Source: Gigaspora rosea (taxonomy: Eukaryota > Glomeromycota > Glomeromycetes > Diversisporales > Gigasporaceae). Taken from it: a stretch of 64,000 bases of DNA. Of this stretch, positions 1-11,106 are shown piece by piece; the first letter of the stretch is position 1, and every line of letters begins with the position of its first letter. Location of the stretch: assembly GCA_003550325.1 (NCBI GenBank), contig QKWP01001204.1, forward strand, positions 70,960 through 134,959, written 5' to 3'. Position numbers and translations under genes: made by a program. A model generated the notes under the pieces. It was not told the origin of the DNA. It saw only the letters and a list, made by a program, of their open reading frames with translations, and did no database searches.

Positions 1-237
1 GCATATATAACCAGGCTGTAAGTGACTATGTATATAACGAACCACGCGAATAATAAAAGATCTTTTATTAAGCTGTATCATAATTTCAAGTCCTAGACGT
101 AATGGAATCGCATATGATACATTTTGACTGTCTTTAGAAAAGATCCACCAATTGCGTAAGTATGGACCATAGTGAAGTTCTGGTACAATAGTACCTGTTA
201 CAACAAGTTCACCAGGAGTTATACAAATATTAGTCAT
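1..237 (-). CDS. Partial unrecognised protein, 5' exon
   Basis: The minus strand is open from an ATG at 237 to the window edge (79 codons without a stop). The protein begins MTNICITPGELVVTG and contains PYLRNWWIFSKDS and AIPLRLGLEIMIQL. Base composition is less A/T-skewed than the flanking DNA and the amino-acid mix looks like a real protein rather than translated A/T filler. I do not recognise the family. It may be a first exon, with the rest lying to the left of the window. It has no visible partner gene nearby. Confidence 0.45.
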   Translation of the reverse strand, partial: MTNICITPGELVVTGTIVPELHYGPYLRNWWIFSKDSQNVSYAIPLRLGLEIMIQLNKRSFIIRVVRYIHSHLQPGYIC

Positions 238-2164
238 TCAGATTCTTGAGGCAATAGAGATTTCAAATAAACATTTTTTTATTAATAATTATAGCGCCGC
301 AATTTACTATATAATTTCTATCGATCACATGCGGATCTGCAATTAAGTAGTTCTTTTAGTGTCTCATGTTTCATTTTTTTCAATTATACTTAAATCGTTC
401 TTTTTGTTTTATATCTATATTTGAATCGACCTTTTTTTTTAAATCACTACTAGATATTAGACCTACCATTAAATCATAGGTTAGATTTAACCATTTTTTA
501 ATCAATTTTACAGTATATAATCTATTATAGTAGAGCTTGAATCCATTATTTTTTATTATTAACTTTAGTATACAAGTGATAACAAATCCAAGTTCTATAT
601 TGTGGTTAAAATATTCTGCCAAATATAGGTGAACAATCTACGTCTTTTTCAAATTTCCATTACATAATAAACGAGATGTAAAATAGTGAAACTATTAAAG
701 GAGGGAGGGCGTATACGTTTAACCGATTTAACTCTAATAGTTACTAGGAGATAAGTTTCTGATTTACTCGAATAAGGTCTCTTCAGCTCTACACTAGCTT
801 ACTTCCTTTATTTTCCTTAAGTATAATCGGATGGAACCCCTCTTCATCTGTCTCTCTCTTTATTGAAGTCAAATTCATTCGTTTATATACATTTGAATTT
901 AATATACGACACAATGATGTGTTATTTGCCACGTTAACATAATGTTTAACACTACGTGCTTTTCAACAATGGTGCTACTAAGCTTAACACGTTGACGTGC
1001 TATCGAGAATGTTTATAATCTGTGCCCCTTAACACGATACGTGCTAACACGTAAACATGTTATGATTTTACAAAAAATTTACACGGATTGACTAACATTT
1101 AATGAATTATACAAAAATAGAAATGTAAGTTTTAAATAAAGAAAAGTAGATATACTGTATGTACAAATTTGGGGGTAAACTAATCTGGAAATTCGGATCT
1201 CAAATGCCAATAGTATCGAATGAAGGTGACAGTCATGTGAGTGTACAGAGAATCAAAATAGTTGAATCAAGCAACCATTCTAACAGCTCTTTATGATTAG
1301 TGTTAAATAATCATTTTAATTAGGATAGCTGCGCGACGCAATCGCGCTAAATCCAGGAACGTATTAAGTATGACACTACAGATCGTTTTTGAAAATTAAC
1401 ATATTTTTATTTTAATTATTGCGGTTGATGCTGACTTGAGGCCATTATAAAATAAGTATGATCATATGAAATTCTAGTTTGGCAATAATAATGAATTTTT
1501 TTATTAATTCATTTTAAGAAAGTCTCAAAATTATATGGATGAACTCTTATTCAGAGGGTATTTTTTCTCATGATTATTATTTACACACAGTCGTATGCAG
1601 TACGCATCATAATAATGTAATGGCATAGTTATGTAAAAGTATTATCATAATTAGGGTAGCTGCGCAGCGTTTGACGCGGCGCAGGATCAGCACGATCACG
1701 CGCGTTAAGTTCAAAATGTATGTTAATATTTGTCAATAATTTGTTAAATTTACTAGAACTTTTTGTTCGTATCACATTTTAAAAGACACTGGCTCATTTA
1801 GCGCAAATAAAAATAAATTAATTAAAGGCAGACCATTAGTTTGAGTGCTTCAATTATAACATGCTTTATTTATTCTTGCTCAATCAGGTGACTATTAACA
1901 CCGAGAAAACAGATTCATTCTCCATTAATCACAGATTAAATATGTTACAGATTTCTAGAATATCGTAGTAACTACTATTATAAATTTTGAATGATCTAAA
2001 ATGATGTAATGCGCAGGTAACCAATTAAAACATTTAAACGGACGAACTATAAATTTAGATGGAGATTTTATAATCAATAACGTCATGTTGCATCATATTG
2101 CATAATCGACTTATGACGTTAAGTATATGTAAAAATGTTGGCTCCTTCCAAAAATGAATAAATG
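238..2164. other. Non-coding, A/T-rich with short repeats
   Basis: No gene was recognised. Two short GC-rich islets, around 1320-1350 and 1645-1705, both follow TAATTAGG and contain TAGCTGCGC. A 36-bp sequence around 1277-1312 (containing CAGCTCTTTATGATTAGTG) recurs twice in tandem at about 2927-2990. Around 938-1070 there are several ACGTGCTAACACGT-like words, similar in style to the inverted repeat at 56819-56978. Confidence 0.5.
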
Positions 2165-2375
2165 AAAACCATTACTTCTACTAAAAAAGGATACTGCGAA
2201 AATCAGCATAGGCCACGCCCAAAAAACGATCCCTCACACATTTCATGTGATCGTACTGGTATATTGTAATTGTGAATACCAACCCAAAAGGATTTTTCAA
2301 AAATCAACGTAGTGCATATCAAAAAAGTTGAACGGAACCATCCCTCTCGCATTTCATGTGATCGTACTGGTATTA
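2165..2375. repeat. Two-copy tandem repeat, about 105-115 bp
   Basis: The words CATTTCATGTGATCGTACTG at about 2240 and 2350 end two adjacent, diverged units. Each also carries AAAAATCA and CGATCCCTC/CCATCCCTC upstream. No coding potential is visible. Confidence 0.6.
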
Positions 2376-2394
2376 CGAATCATTTTTTAATAAA

Positions 2395-2533
2395 TGAACA
2401 GGGTGAAACCTGAGTTGCGAAATAGCGAAATCCGCTTTGTAGATCGGGTTAGGGTGAAATAAAAGCGGATTTCTTCCTCACGTGATGATCATAGCAGGTT
2501 TCACTATTTCACAACTCAGGTTTCACCCTGTCG
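2395..2533. mobile_element. Miniature inverted-repeat element with 9-bp target duplication
   Basis: A 139-bp unit has near-perfect terminal inverted repeats starting CAGGGTGAAACCTGAGTTG. It is flanked by the direct repeat TTTAATAAA at 2386-2394 and 2534-2542. An inner palindrome (AAATCCGCTTT / AAAGCGGATTT) makes almost the whole unit foldable. A 9-bp target duplication points to the Mutator superfamily. The CAGGG tip is more hAT-like, so the family is uncertain. It has no coding capacity. Confidence 0.7.
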
Positions 2534-2629
2534 TTTAATAAAAGTTGGCTAAAATTTAAACCCGATTTTACTTTAAATGGCAAACCATTGATCGTAATTA
2601 TGAAGTACTACAAATGACATCATCATCAA

Positions 2630-2686
2630 AGTAAATGATTGGCTTACATGTGCCGCGCAGCGGCACATGTAAGCCAATCATTTACT
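2630..2686. repeat. Perfect palindrome, 27-bp arms with 3-nt loop
   Basis: Arms 2630-2656 and 2660-2686 are exact reverse complements around the loop GCA. The arms include ATTGGCTTACATGTGCCGC. The tip is GC-rich while the base of the stem is A/T-rich. No flanking target duplication was found and it lies outside any gene. Confidence 0.9.
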
Positions 2687-2989
2687 AAGGAAGAACGAAT
2701 TTTATGACCAATTTATTATAAGTTAATACATGATCTACATGCAGCATTCTTGATATAAATATAGAAACCTCCTAACTAAATTTCACCTCGCTTTAACCTC
2801 CCTCTAAAATTTGAAATTTATGTTACATAAAACAGGGAATGACCATGAGAAAAAATGTATACCAATCAGCTTTAAGATTTTGCTTCCATTTCAGATGCCA
2901 GTAAAACCATACACTTACGTTCCTGATACAGCTCTTTATGATTAGTGTTAAATAATCATTCTAACAGCTCTTTATGATTAGTGTTAAAA

Positions 2990-5040
2990 ATAAAAAGTTA
3001 TAACTGTCTGTCCGCTTAAAGCAATCTGATTGGTCGAATTTGAGTACCGTGATCAGGATCGTCATCAGGTGATCTAGCACAGTAACTAATTAATCTATGT
3101 CTATCTTCTATACATTATTAAAATTCGGTCAATTTCGGTACTTATGTAACCAATCGTATACGTAAACAAGTTCAGAAGTGATAAATATATTGTATTCTTG
3201 CTCATTTCAACAAAGTTCATTTATCCTAGATAGACAAGAATAGTTAATTAAACTATTAATAAAAAATGACATGTATATAAATTGTAGGAAATATAAAAGA
3301 TTAATGTATTCTAACACGCATATATAAACAAGTGCTAAAATTTGATCAAAAACACAACCATCGAAGCGTACAATTCAATTTCAATTATCGTGATCCGGTT
3401 CATTATTCATGAGTGCTGACTTATATTTTTAAAAAAATAATATGTATTTGTTATAAAGATAAGTTTTCGAACTTTCGATTTTACCCCTTATTACTTACCA
3501 GATTAGGCTCTAAATATCATATACGATACGTAATCACAATCAATAATATCACAAATTTTTCACGAGTTGAATCTAATAAATAATAAATAAGCTTGAAAAC
3601 ACCTGAAGTCCCATTTTTTTTCTCTTGGTATTATTCTATACATTTCAGGTTCATTTCGGATTTTTATCTGTGCACTTTTTTTTATTAATTTAATTTATTT
3701 TATTTCTAAATAAATGCCTTCACACTACAGTACATATAATTTCATTTATCTTTTAATACCGTCGTTATTATTCTTACATATGGGATCTTTGCTAAAATAA
3801 AAAGAACTCCTTTTCGGACTATAATAGTCCTGAAAGCAAGAATTCCAATATGGTATGATTATCATGTGATTTACGATGTATCGAGTTATCTACATTATCC
3901 GAAAGTTGCTAAAAATATTTAAAAAATTGGTATACTAAAATCAAGATATACCATAGATAAAAACTAAGGGTTGAAAACATTTAATCGTATAAGATTTTGC
4001 TTCTGCTTAGGTAGAATAATGTTAGTGTTAGGGTTTGAATGTGATTTTGTTTGATTTTATGTTACATGACTTAAATTTTGATTTGACCAGATAGTGAAAC
4101 TTTTTAAGGGGATGTTTGAATGACGTTGATCTTTTCGGAATAAGTGAGTTAGTGATGTCCAAAAAATTTTGCAGGCACGTGACTTTTTGTGGCGCAAACC
4201 AATTGAATTTTAGGATCAGGTGTAACGTAAAAATCGCGCTTTTTATGATTTTTCATAAAAAATCACTAATAACTTTAAAGTTCGTCTATGAAATCGTCTA
4301 CTGCGCATTAACAAAAAAAATTCCTTGCAAAATTTTGGTGTGAGTAGCACTCTAACCAAGTGTCTAACCCAAACCCTAACCACTCGATTTATTACTTTAA
4401 TTCCTTCGCTTTATTCGATTGTTTTGATTGTTTTGATTTTCACGTTACACCTGATCTCAAAATTTGATTGGTTTGTGGCACAAAAAAATCATGTGCCTGC
4501 AAAATTTTTTGGACACCACTAACTTACTATTTCGGAATGGTATTAAAACCAGTTAGATTAAACCGTTAAACGAACGGATAATTTTTTTTAGGCAATTACA
4601 AATAAACTATAGTCGAAGTTAAAATAGGTATAAATAAGGTATCTACATCACTATGTCACGCAAAATCAGAATATCATCATCTATAATAGTATTAAAATTT
4701 TATTCATCTTTCACTTTTAACCAATTTTGTTGGCTAATTTTAGATCATGTAATCTCTGTTGATCTTATTAAACTCCTAAAAAGGAAACAGACTATATAAC
4801 TTTGTGCCAATCGTTCTCATTTTGAACTCCTAAAAAAGAAATATCAATTATGATGTCAAGAAAAGTTTCTTACAAGATTTTAATTTAATCTATTACATGT
4901 ATTCGCCAATTATTTAAAAGATAGACTTGAAAGTCCACAACCTCATTTTCTCTTTGCAGCACTCAAATTATTTTTATACATTTTAAGTTTATATAGTACA
5001 TTTAATTTTATTATTTCAATCTTCACCTCTAATTATTCTA
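2990..5040. repeat. Segmental duplication, long copy
   Basis: Two blocks match 6305-6790 in the same order: about 2993-3240 (CTGTCCGCTTAAAGCAATCT through AGATAGACAAGAAT) and about 4690-5030 (TTCATCTTTCACTTTTAACC through TTTGCAGCACTCAAATTATT). The roughly 1.45 kb between them, including the element at 4142-4529, is absent from the second copy. A shorter related stretch is at 5441-5500. Confidence 0.8.
4142..4529. mobile_element. Mutator-like miniature element (shared-core family)
   Basis: The 388-bp unit has about 88-bp terminal inverted repeats (GTCCAAAAAATTTTGCAGGC, then GATCAGGTGTAACG) and an exact 9-bp target duplication, TTTCGGAAT, at 4133-4141 and 4530-4538. Its centre carries AAAAAAATTCCTTGC, a GGT-rich word and a CTAACCC tract also seen in other elements of this window. 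The open frames across it are by-products of the repeat and not genes. Confidence 0.8.
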
Positions 5041-5513
5041 ATTAAAAAAGATGACATATTACCTTTTCTTATTCATTTTATTTTTATTCCAATTAACTAT
5101 TTATCAATATCGTCATTGATAATTTTACAATCATTTTGCCATGTGTTCATGACATATCAAATTACTATGGAGATGAAACAATTTGGCCCATATATTTAAG
5201 AAATATCATAGATAAGAGATTGTCGTTAAGAGTTAAAATTATTTAGCAGCACAAAATTTCTTTATACTGTTAGTTTAAGCTAAATGGTTTTAAATCCAAG
5301 TGGGTTAAATTGTTAGGCGCATTAAACGATTAATTGTTAAAAAAAAAACTTTTTTTCTAGGAGGTTTCAATTTTGATTGTAAAATAAATATATAATTAAA
5401 ATTAAATAAAAAATAATCTAAAAACAATATTTAAACAATTTGATTGGTCGAATTTGGGTACCGTGATCAGGATCATCAGTTGATCTACATCAGGTGATCT
5501 ACATGCGCCGTTG

Positions 5514-5962
5514 TATAAAAATCTATTATCGAATTTTTTTAAAAATCTATCATCGAATTTTTTTAATAATTAATACAAATTTTTAAATAGACGTACAGCC
5601 CTAATTGTTCGATAGTTTTGGATAAAACTTCGCAAAGACAAGTATTACGTCCTTACAAACAAAGCTATAGAGCATTTCTTTAAATAAAACTAAATTTACC
5701 CTTTCTTGCTGCTTTTTTTTTTAAAAAAAACACGTAGCATATTACTGTACAGACCCCCTTCTTTTTGCTATTTTTTTTAAGAATAAAAAACACGTAGCAT
5801 ATTACAGTTTTTCATGTTTAAATAAATGAAATGATTCTATAGCCTTGTTTGTAGAGATGTAATACTAGTCCTTGCGAAAATTTATTCAAAACTATCGAAC
5901 CATTAGGGCAGTACATCTATTTAAAATTTGAAAAAAATTCGATAATAGATTTTTATATGATA
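5514..5962. mobile_element. Miniature element with about 200-bp inverted repeats
   Basis: The two halves are inverted copies: TATAAAAATCTATTATCGAA at the left and its reverse complement at the right, continuing through GTTCGATAGTTTT and ACAAACAA(A/G)GCTATAGA. The centre holds a direct repeat of AAAACACGTAGCATATTAC (about 5729 and 5789). Possibly TA-flanked. No coding capacity. Confidence 0.65.
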
Positions 5963-6304
5963 CCACATATAGTTTTGATTTACATAGTATACCGCGCACC
6001 TTAATGCGCCGTCCCTGCTTCTATTGTTATATACTTTGATTAGTAATAATTTATATGTCACCAACTACACAATCAAGTCCTCTTCGTGTTCATGACCATC
6101 TTGTGATACATGTGTACCCATGATAGTACGAACAATCTAATCTTACCACGTTCCTACAAACTGCTCCACCATTTACTGCGTTTCAGATTGGATCAAATGT
6201 TCATAATTAATAAATCAACGTTAATAGTTAAGATTTTTATGTCTATAATTTTTTTTTGTATAATTACTATAGCACAGACGTAAGGACATGCCTAACTACT
6301 AGTC

Positions 6305-6790
6305 TATATTATAAAAGTTATAAATGTCTGTCCGCTTAAAACAATCTGATTGGTCGAATTTGGGTACTGTGATCAGGATCGTCATCAGGTGATCTATGCG
6401 TAATAATGTCATCGGGATTAATTACCAATCGCATACGTAAACAAGTTCAGAAGTGATAAGATACTGAATTCTTGCTCATTTCAACAAAGTTCATTTACCC
6501 TAGATAGACAAGAATTGTTTATTCATCTTTCACTTTTAACCAATTTTGTTGGCTAATTTTGGATTTGTTGATCTTATTAAACTCCTAAAAGGAAACAGAC
6601 TATAACTTAGTGCCAATCGTTCATTTTGAACTCCTAAAAAAGAAATATCAATTATGATGTCAAGAAAAGTTTCTTAATTTAATCTTTTACTCGCCAATAA
6701 AATTAAAAGATAAACTTGAAAGTCCACAACCTCATTTTCTCTTTGCAGCACTCAAATTATTTTTATTTTCACCTCTAATTATTTTATGTA
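6305..6790. repeat. Segmental duplication, short copy
   Basis: This copy corresponds to 2993-3240 joined directly to 4690-5030. The junction lies near 6511-6515, just after AGATAGACAAGAATTG. Many small indels separate the copies, so the duplication is not recent. Confidence 0.8.
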
Positions 6791-8350
6791 GTAAGCTAAT
6801 TACAGCGTTTTTGCAAAACAATTGCAAGAACAAGAGCAATTCTACACAAAAGATAAAAATTTAAAATTAATAAAAAAATAGTGAATATGTTATGCGTCAT
6901 TTATTGTGTATATTATTTACTGATTTTTACTAATCCATCAATAACCTGAGTTATTGATGGAATTTTATGTTTAATACTTTAATAATGCATCAATAAAGTG
7001 TAGTAAAAATAAATAAATCAATAATTGAAGTTCGTTAAATAATATTCATAGATATTATGGAGCAGTAAACATATAGTTTTTCTGTCTCACGAATCCTTCG
7101 ATAGAATATCAGAAAAGCATAAAAACAAAGAAAATTAATCGAAGCATAATGGGCATTAATCGCTATAATGAATATTTAAATTAAAAAATTTAAGAACGAT
7201 TAAAAGCTAAAACACTAGATTACTAATACTTTTAAGATACTTCGTATCAGTATGACAGAAGAGCTTCATTTACTTAAATGAGATGAAAATAATTTGAGAA
7301 CACAAGTATGCTTTATAGAGAATTTTTATTAAGTGATCTGTGCTGCGCATCAGGCGACAGAACATGAAGGCAAACAAAAAAAATCTTGGAAAAAAAAATA
7401 TATTATTTTTGTTGTTATCGATATTAAATTAATTTTTTGTTTAATAGATTTTTTTTTTTTAGTGATCCAATCTTATATCTTCCATACAAAAAATTAAACC
7501 CAAAAAAAATTTATAACGGTCACTGCCAAAAAACCAGGTTGTGAAACAAAACATGCACTTGCTGAAAAAAATAATTGAAAATGTTCAAGGAGGTGTGGAT
7601 GTGTTTTGCGTGGCCAATACAAGAATATATAAATAACAATACGAATGATGTTTTATTTAAATACGATATATATTTTTATATTGGTAAACTACATACCGAT
7701 ACAATTTCAAAGTATAACATACGTTATCCTTGGATACACAAATATTTCATGTCAATCCTTGAATGACAGGAATCAATAGACGACGCATAACAAATATATT
7801 GGCAAATATCAAAAAAACATTACATTTGACCAAAGATTTAGATGATTGATTTCTAGAATTTTTGGTCAGAATTTTTGCACCCAGATAATCTGATAATTAC
7901 TAATTTTTTCAGCGGTTCGTAGTTTTATGTTGATCTACCAAACAATTAAATCACAGTATACTCAAAATGTGCTAAAACCAATATAGTAATATATCAAGTT
8001 ATTGTGCTTTAATGCTTTTTGATTATAACCCGTGATAAAAATGTCAGGACTAATAATATATCAATGAGCAATCCTTATAATAAGGCAGAATGGGGGATAA
8101 CAGTGCAAATAATCCTTTTTTATGATGATGGTGCTGATTGTTATATTGGTAACGGGGTGGCATTTTGCTCTGCGATGCACTTACATAATATTCATGCATA
8201 TCTGATATCATATAAAAACCAAGTATATTCGTATTTTATTCTCATGTTAATGATTAACATAACAAGTAAAGATTCCTGTTAATGATCATCGCGACAAGTT
8301 TTTTATATATAGCATTAGGGTGATCATTCATGACATGATTAATATAGTGA
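6791..8350. other. Non-coding, no gene recognised
   Basis: The stretch is A/T-rich and holds one clean hairpin at 6934-6961 (12-bp perfect arms TCCATCAATAAC, loop CTGA). Short open frames at 7575-7766 and 8019-8282 have no recognisable domain or plausible splice context and I do not call them genes. Confidence 0.4.
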
Positions 8351-8459
8351 GTAGGTTCCAGTGTTGGAAATCTGTTTTGAAATTTATATTCTCATAAGAA
8401 CATGTTTATTGAATTTAATGTTCTCAAAAATTTTTATATGTTTTCAATTAGAAAAAAAA

Positions 8460-8650
8460 ATTTTTTTCTTTTACTCTCTCTTTCTCTTTCTCTCTTTCTT
8501 TCTCTTTCCCTCTTCTTTTTCTTTCTCTCTTTCTCTTTTTCTTTCTCCCTCACTCTCCCTCACTCTTTCTTACTCTTTCTCACTCTTTCTTACCTTTATT
8601 TTCTTTCTCTTATTCTCTTTCTCACACTTATACTTTTATACTTTTAGTTA
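8460..8650. repeat. Pyrimidine-rich low-complexity tract
   Basis: About 180 bases are nearly all C and T on the plus strand (TTTCTCTCTTTCTTTCTC-type). The serine/leucine/phenylalanine-rich frames across it are translation of this tract. Confidence 0.85.
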
Positions 8651-8686
8651 TTTTTTAATTTTTATTTTTAATTAAGAAATAATTGT

Positions 8687-8965
8687 TTTGTAACCATAGG
8701 TTACAGTAACCAGGGTCTATAACTAAGCCCAAATATAGTATAGTTAGGGTTAGGGTTAGGGTTAGAGTTAGTATAATATTAAAGTTAGAGTTAAAGTTAG
8801 GGTTAGGTTGTGATTGGTTAGGGTTAGGGTTATGGTTAAAGTTAAGATTACTACAAAATCGCGAGCGAAGCATTTTTTGTTAGTAACACAACAGGGGTTA
8901 CCCTAGTAAAATTTTGAGTTATTAACAATGTTATAAAATGCAGTTACAGTAGCCATGGCTACAAA
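8687..8965. mobile_element. Inverted-repeat element with telomere-like core
   Basis: The ends are inverted copies: TTTGTAACCATAGGTTACAG at the left and the related TTTGTAGCCATGGCTACTG read from the right. The middle (about 8745-8840) is a run of GTTAGG / GGTTAG words with several exact TTAGGG units. No target duplication is visible. The termini resemble those of 24789-25137. It is nested in the hAT element above. Confidence 0.6.
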
Positions 8966-9794
8966 TTTATTACTCCTTTAATTAATACATTTAAAAATTC
9001 ATTAATAAAAAATATAATTTATTTACAAACTATATAAACAAAGCTAAATTATTCATAATAATAAGATTATAACTTTATATATATATTTTTAAAAAATTAA
9101 TAAGGTTTTTTATATATTGTTGGTGATATTAATGGCTTAGCTCAACTTATATATTAAGTTTTTAAATAAGCTATTAACATCTCTCAAATGTTTAAATTTA
9201 TGATATTATATGTATATATAATAAGGGCTATATTGACCAAACTAGAAATGGATAAACCAATAAAATTTATTATCTAAAATTTTAAAACAACTAAATTGTT
9301 CTCTATTTCAACTAACTAACAATTAAATATTTATGAGCTTAATTATTTTAAACTGCTATATTAATAAAAATGATTTTTTATTATTTTATATATTTATATA
9401 GAGAACATATTTTTCAAACTGAATGTTCTCAAAAAAAATTTAATAGAGAACATCTTAAATTTTGTAAATGTTCTCAGATTGAAAGTGATGTTCTCATGAG
9501 AATATGAGAATATAAGATTTCGAACACTGGTAGGTTCTACTAATAAGTCGCCAGTTCATTTCTGGCATATCCCTGATTAGTTATTTTTTTGATCTGCTGC
9601 TATATATCAACTAACAAAAAAAAAGATCCATAACAGAATTTTTTATGGTAAATCATGATAATTTCAAAGCAAACTAACACATCCCAAAAAGTGATCAAAT
9701 TGTGTGAAAAATTTTGGTTGATTCCTATTTTAAAATTGTAAATTATTGTGACATTTAATCATTTGGATAATTACTTTATCATATTTGGTAACCA

Positions 9795-10103
9795 ATAAAT
9801 AAATTATGATAAACCACTAGGGTGAGTATGAAGTTTAATTATTTTTACTTTAACAATGGTTTTCAAGAGAATGTATGCATATAATTAACTGTAATTATTT
9901 ATTCGTTCAATAAATTACCAGGGTAAGTATAAAGTTTAATTCTGTTTACTTTAACGATCATATTTCAGGAGAATGTAAGATTAACTATAATCATTTAATC
10001 ATTCAATAAATTACCAGAATGAATATGAAGTTTATTTTGATCACTTTAATGATTGTGTTTCAAAACAATATATGATTAACCATAATTATTTAATCATTCA
10101 ATA
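9795..10103. repeat. Tandem repeat, about three units of 95-105 bp
   Basis: Each unit runs through AGGGTAAGTATAAAGTTTAA, TTTACTTTAAC and ATCATTTAATCATTCAATAAA-like words. The units are diverged by substitutions and small indels. An A-rich tract of (A)nTT units follows at 10104-10208. Confidence 0.65.
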
Positions 10104-10217
10104 AAGATTAAAAAAAAATTAAAAAAAAATTAAAAAAAAAATTAAAAAAAATTAAAAAAAAAATTAAAAAAAAGAAAAATTAAAAAAAAATTAAAAAAAA
10201 TAAAAAAGAAGAATTAA

Positions 10218-10542
10218 TTTAGTATTCACCAGTGGTGAATTCACCGGTGATTATCTATCTATACATAATTATATGTAGCAAACCAAATAAAAATTAAATC
10301 TTTTTAATATTAGTGTAAGGGTAAGAACTGGGATGGAGCAGAGGGTATAGTTTATACCAAAATTTTACGAGAAATTTTTTTTGTATAAAAAAAAGTAGTT
10401 TCATAGACAAAATTTTTAGTTAGCGATTTTTTAAAAAATTCTTATTTTTGTTACACAAAATTGTTTCACATGTTACACCTGATCCTTAATTTTAATTGGA
10501 TTGGTGAAATTCACCGCTGGTGAGCATTAAACTTATCCAAAA
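10218..10542. mobile_element. Mutator-like miniature element (shared-core family)
   Basis: The ends carry TTCACCAGTGGTGAATTCAC and its inverted relative. The unit is bounded by the 9-bp duplication AAGAATTAA at 10209-10217 and 10543-10551. The internal core at 10318-10380 (AAGAACTGGGATGGAGCAGA then ATAGTTTATACCAAAATTTT) is almost the same as in 10799-11106 and, inverted, in 15804-16172, although the ends differ. Confidence 0.75.
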
Positions 10543-10798
10543 AAGAATTAAACCAAAAATTAAAAAAAAATTAAAAAAATTTAAAAAATACAGTATTATA
10601 GTATAAATATAATTCTATGTATGATAAATATATTTTTTCTCGAGGATTAAAGAGCTAGTTATAAATATATATTCTATATGTATAAAATATACCTATATAT
10701 GGTGCAGTACAAAACATTTGTATACCAAATTTAAATCAATTTTTTACTGTAATTGTAAATTAATAAATTATTAATAGTATATATAAGAAAATATCTAA

Positions 10799-11106
10799 TT
10801 GTACACGGGGTGTTTGAACAAGGGTATAATAATTTTTATAAATTAAAAGATTTTTTATTAAAATAAAAAATAATTTAATTAATATTAGGATTAGGGTAAG
10901 AACTGGGATGGGGCAGAGGGCATAGTTTATACCAAAATTTTACAAGGAATTTTTTTTCTTAGAGCCCATAGATTGTTTCTTAAGCAAAATTTTAAGATAC
11001 AATTAATTTTTGTTTTTTTCTTTATGTTTGTTGTACAAAAAATGATCTGCATACTGCATTTTCTATATGATTTGTATAGTACAGTATTCAAACACCCCGT
11101 GTACAA
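10799..11106. mobile_element. Miniature inverted-repeat element (shared-core family)
   Basis: Perfect terminal repeats GTACACGGGGTGTTTGAA enclose about 300 bp. The core at 10894-10958 matches the core at 10318-10380 nearly base for base. No clear target duplication was found. There is no reading frame of interest. Confidence 0.7.

Larger units (their letters stand above)
8359..9529. mobile_element. Non-autonomous hAT element
   Basis: The 1171-bp unit starts CAGTGTTGGAAATC and ends with GATTTCGAACACTG. It is flanked by a perfect 8-bp duplication, GTAGGTTC, at 8351-8358 and 9530-9537, which is diagnostic of hAT insertion. ATGTTCTC/GAGAACAT words cluster near both ends, as expected of subterminal transposase-binding repeats. 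There is no transposase. A pyrimidine tract and another inverted-repeat element (8687-8965) lie inside it. Confidence 0.8.

Noticed and set aside
4116-4522. Two overlapping open frames of 75 and 65 residues
   Set aside because: They lie within the inverted repeats and core of a miniature element with a 9-bp target duplication; no protein family is recognisable.
7575-8282. Two short open frames of 63 and 87 residues
   Set aside because: No domain, no plausible exon partners, and ordinary lengths for chance frames.
8740-8840. TTAGGG-like tract as a chromosome end
   Set aside because: Irregular, short, flanked on both sides by ordinary sequence and contained in an inverted-repeat element; interstitial only.
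8361-8873. Open frames rich in Ser, Phe and Leu (plus) and Asn-Pro repeats (minus)
   Set aside because: Direct translation of a C/T tract and of TTAGGG-like repeats.
10104-10208. A-rich run as a LINE or SINE 3' tail
   Set aside because: It is a long (A)nTT tandem tract following a tandem array; no upstream retroelement body is recognisable.
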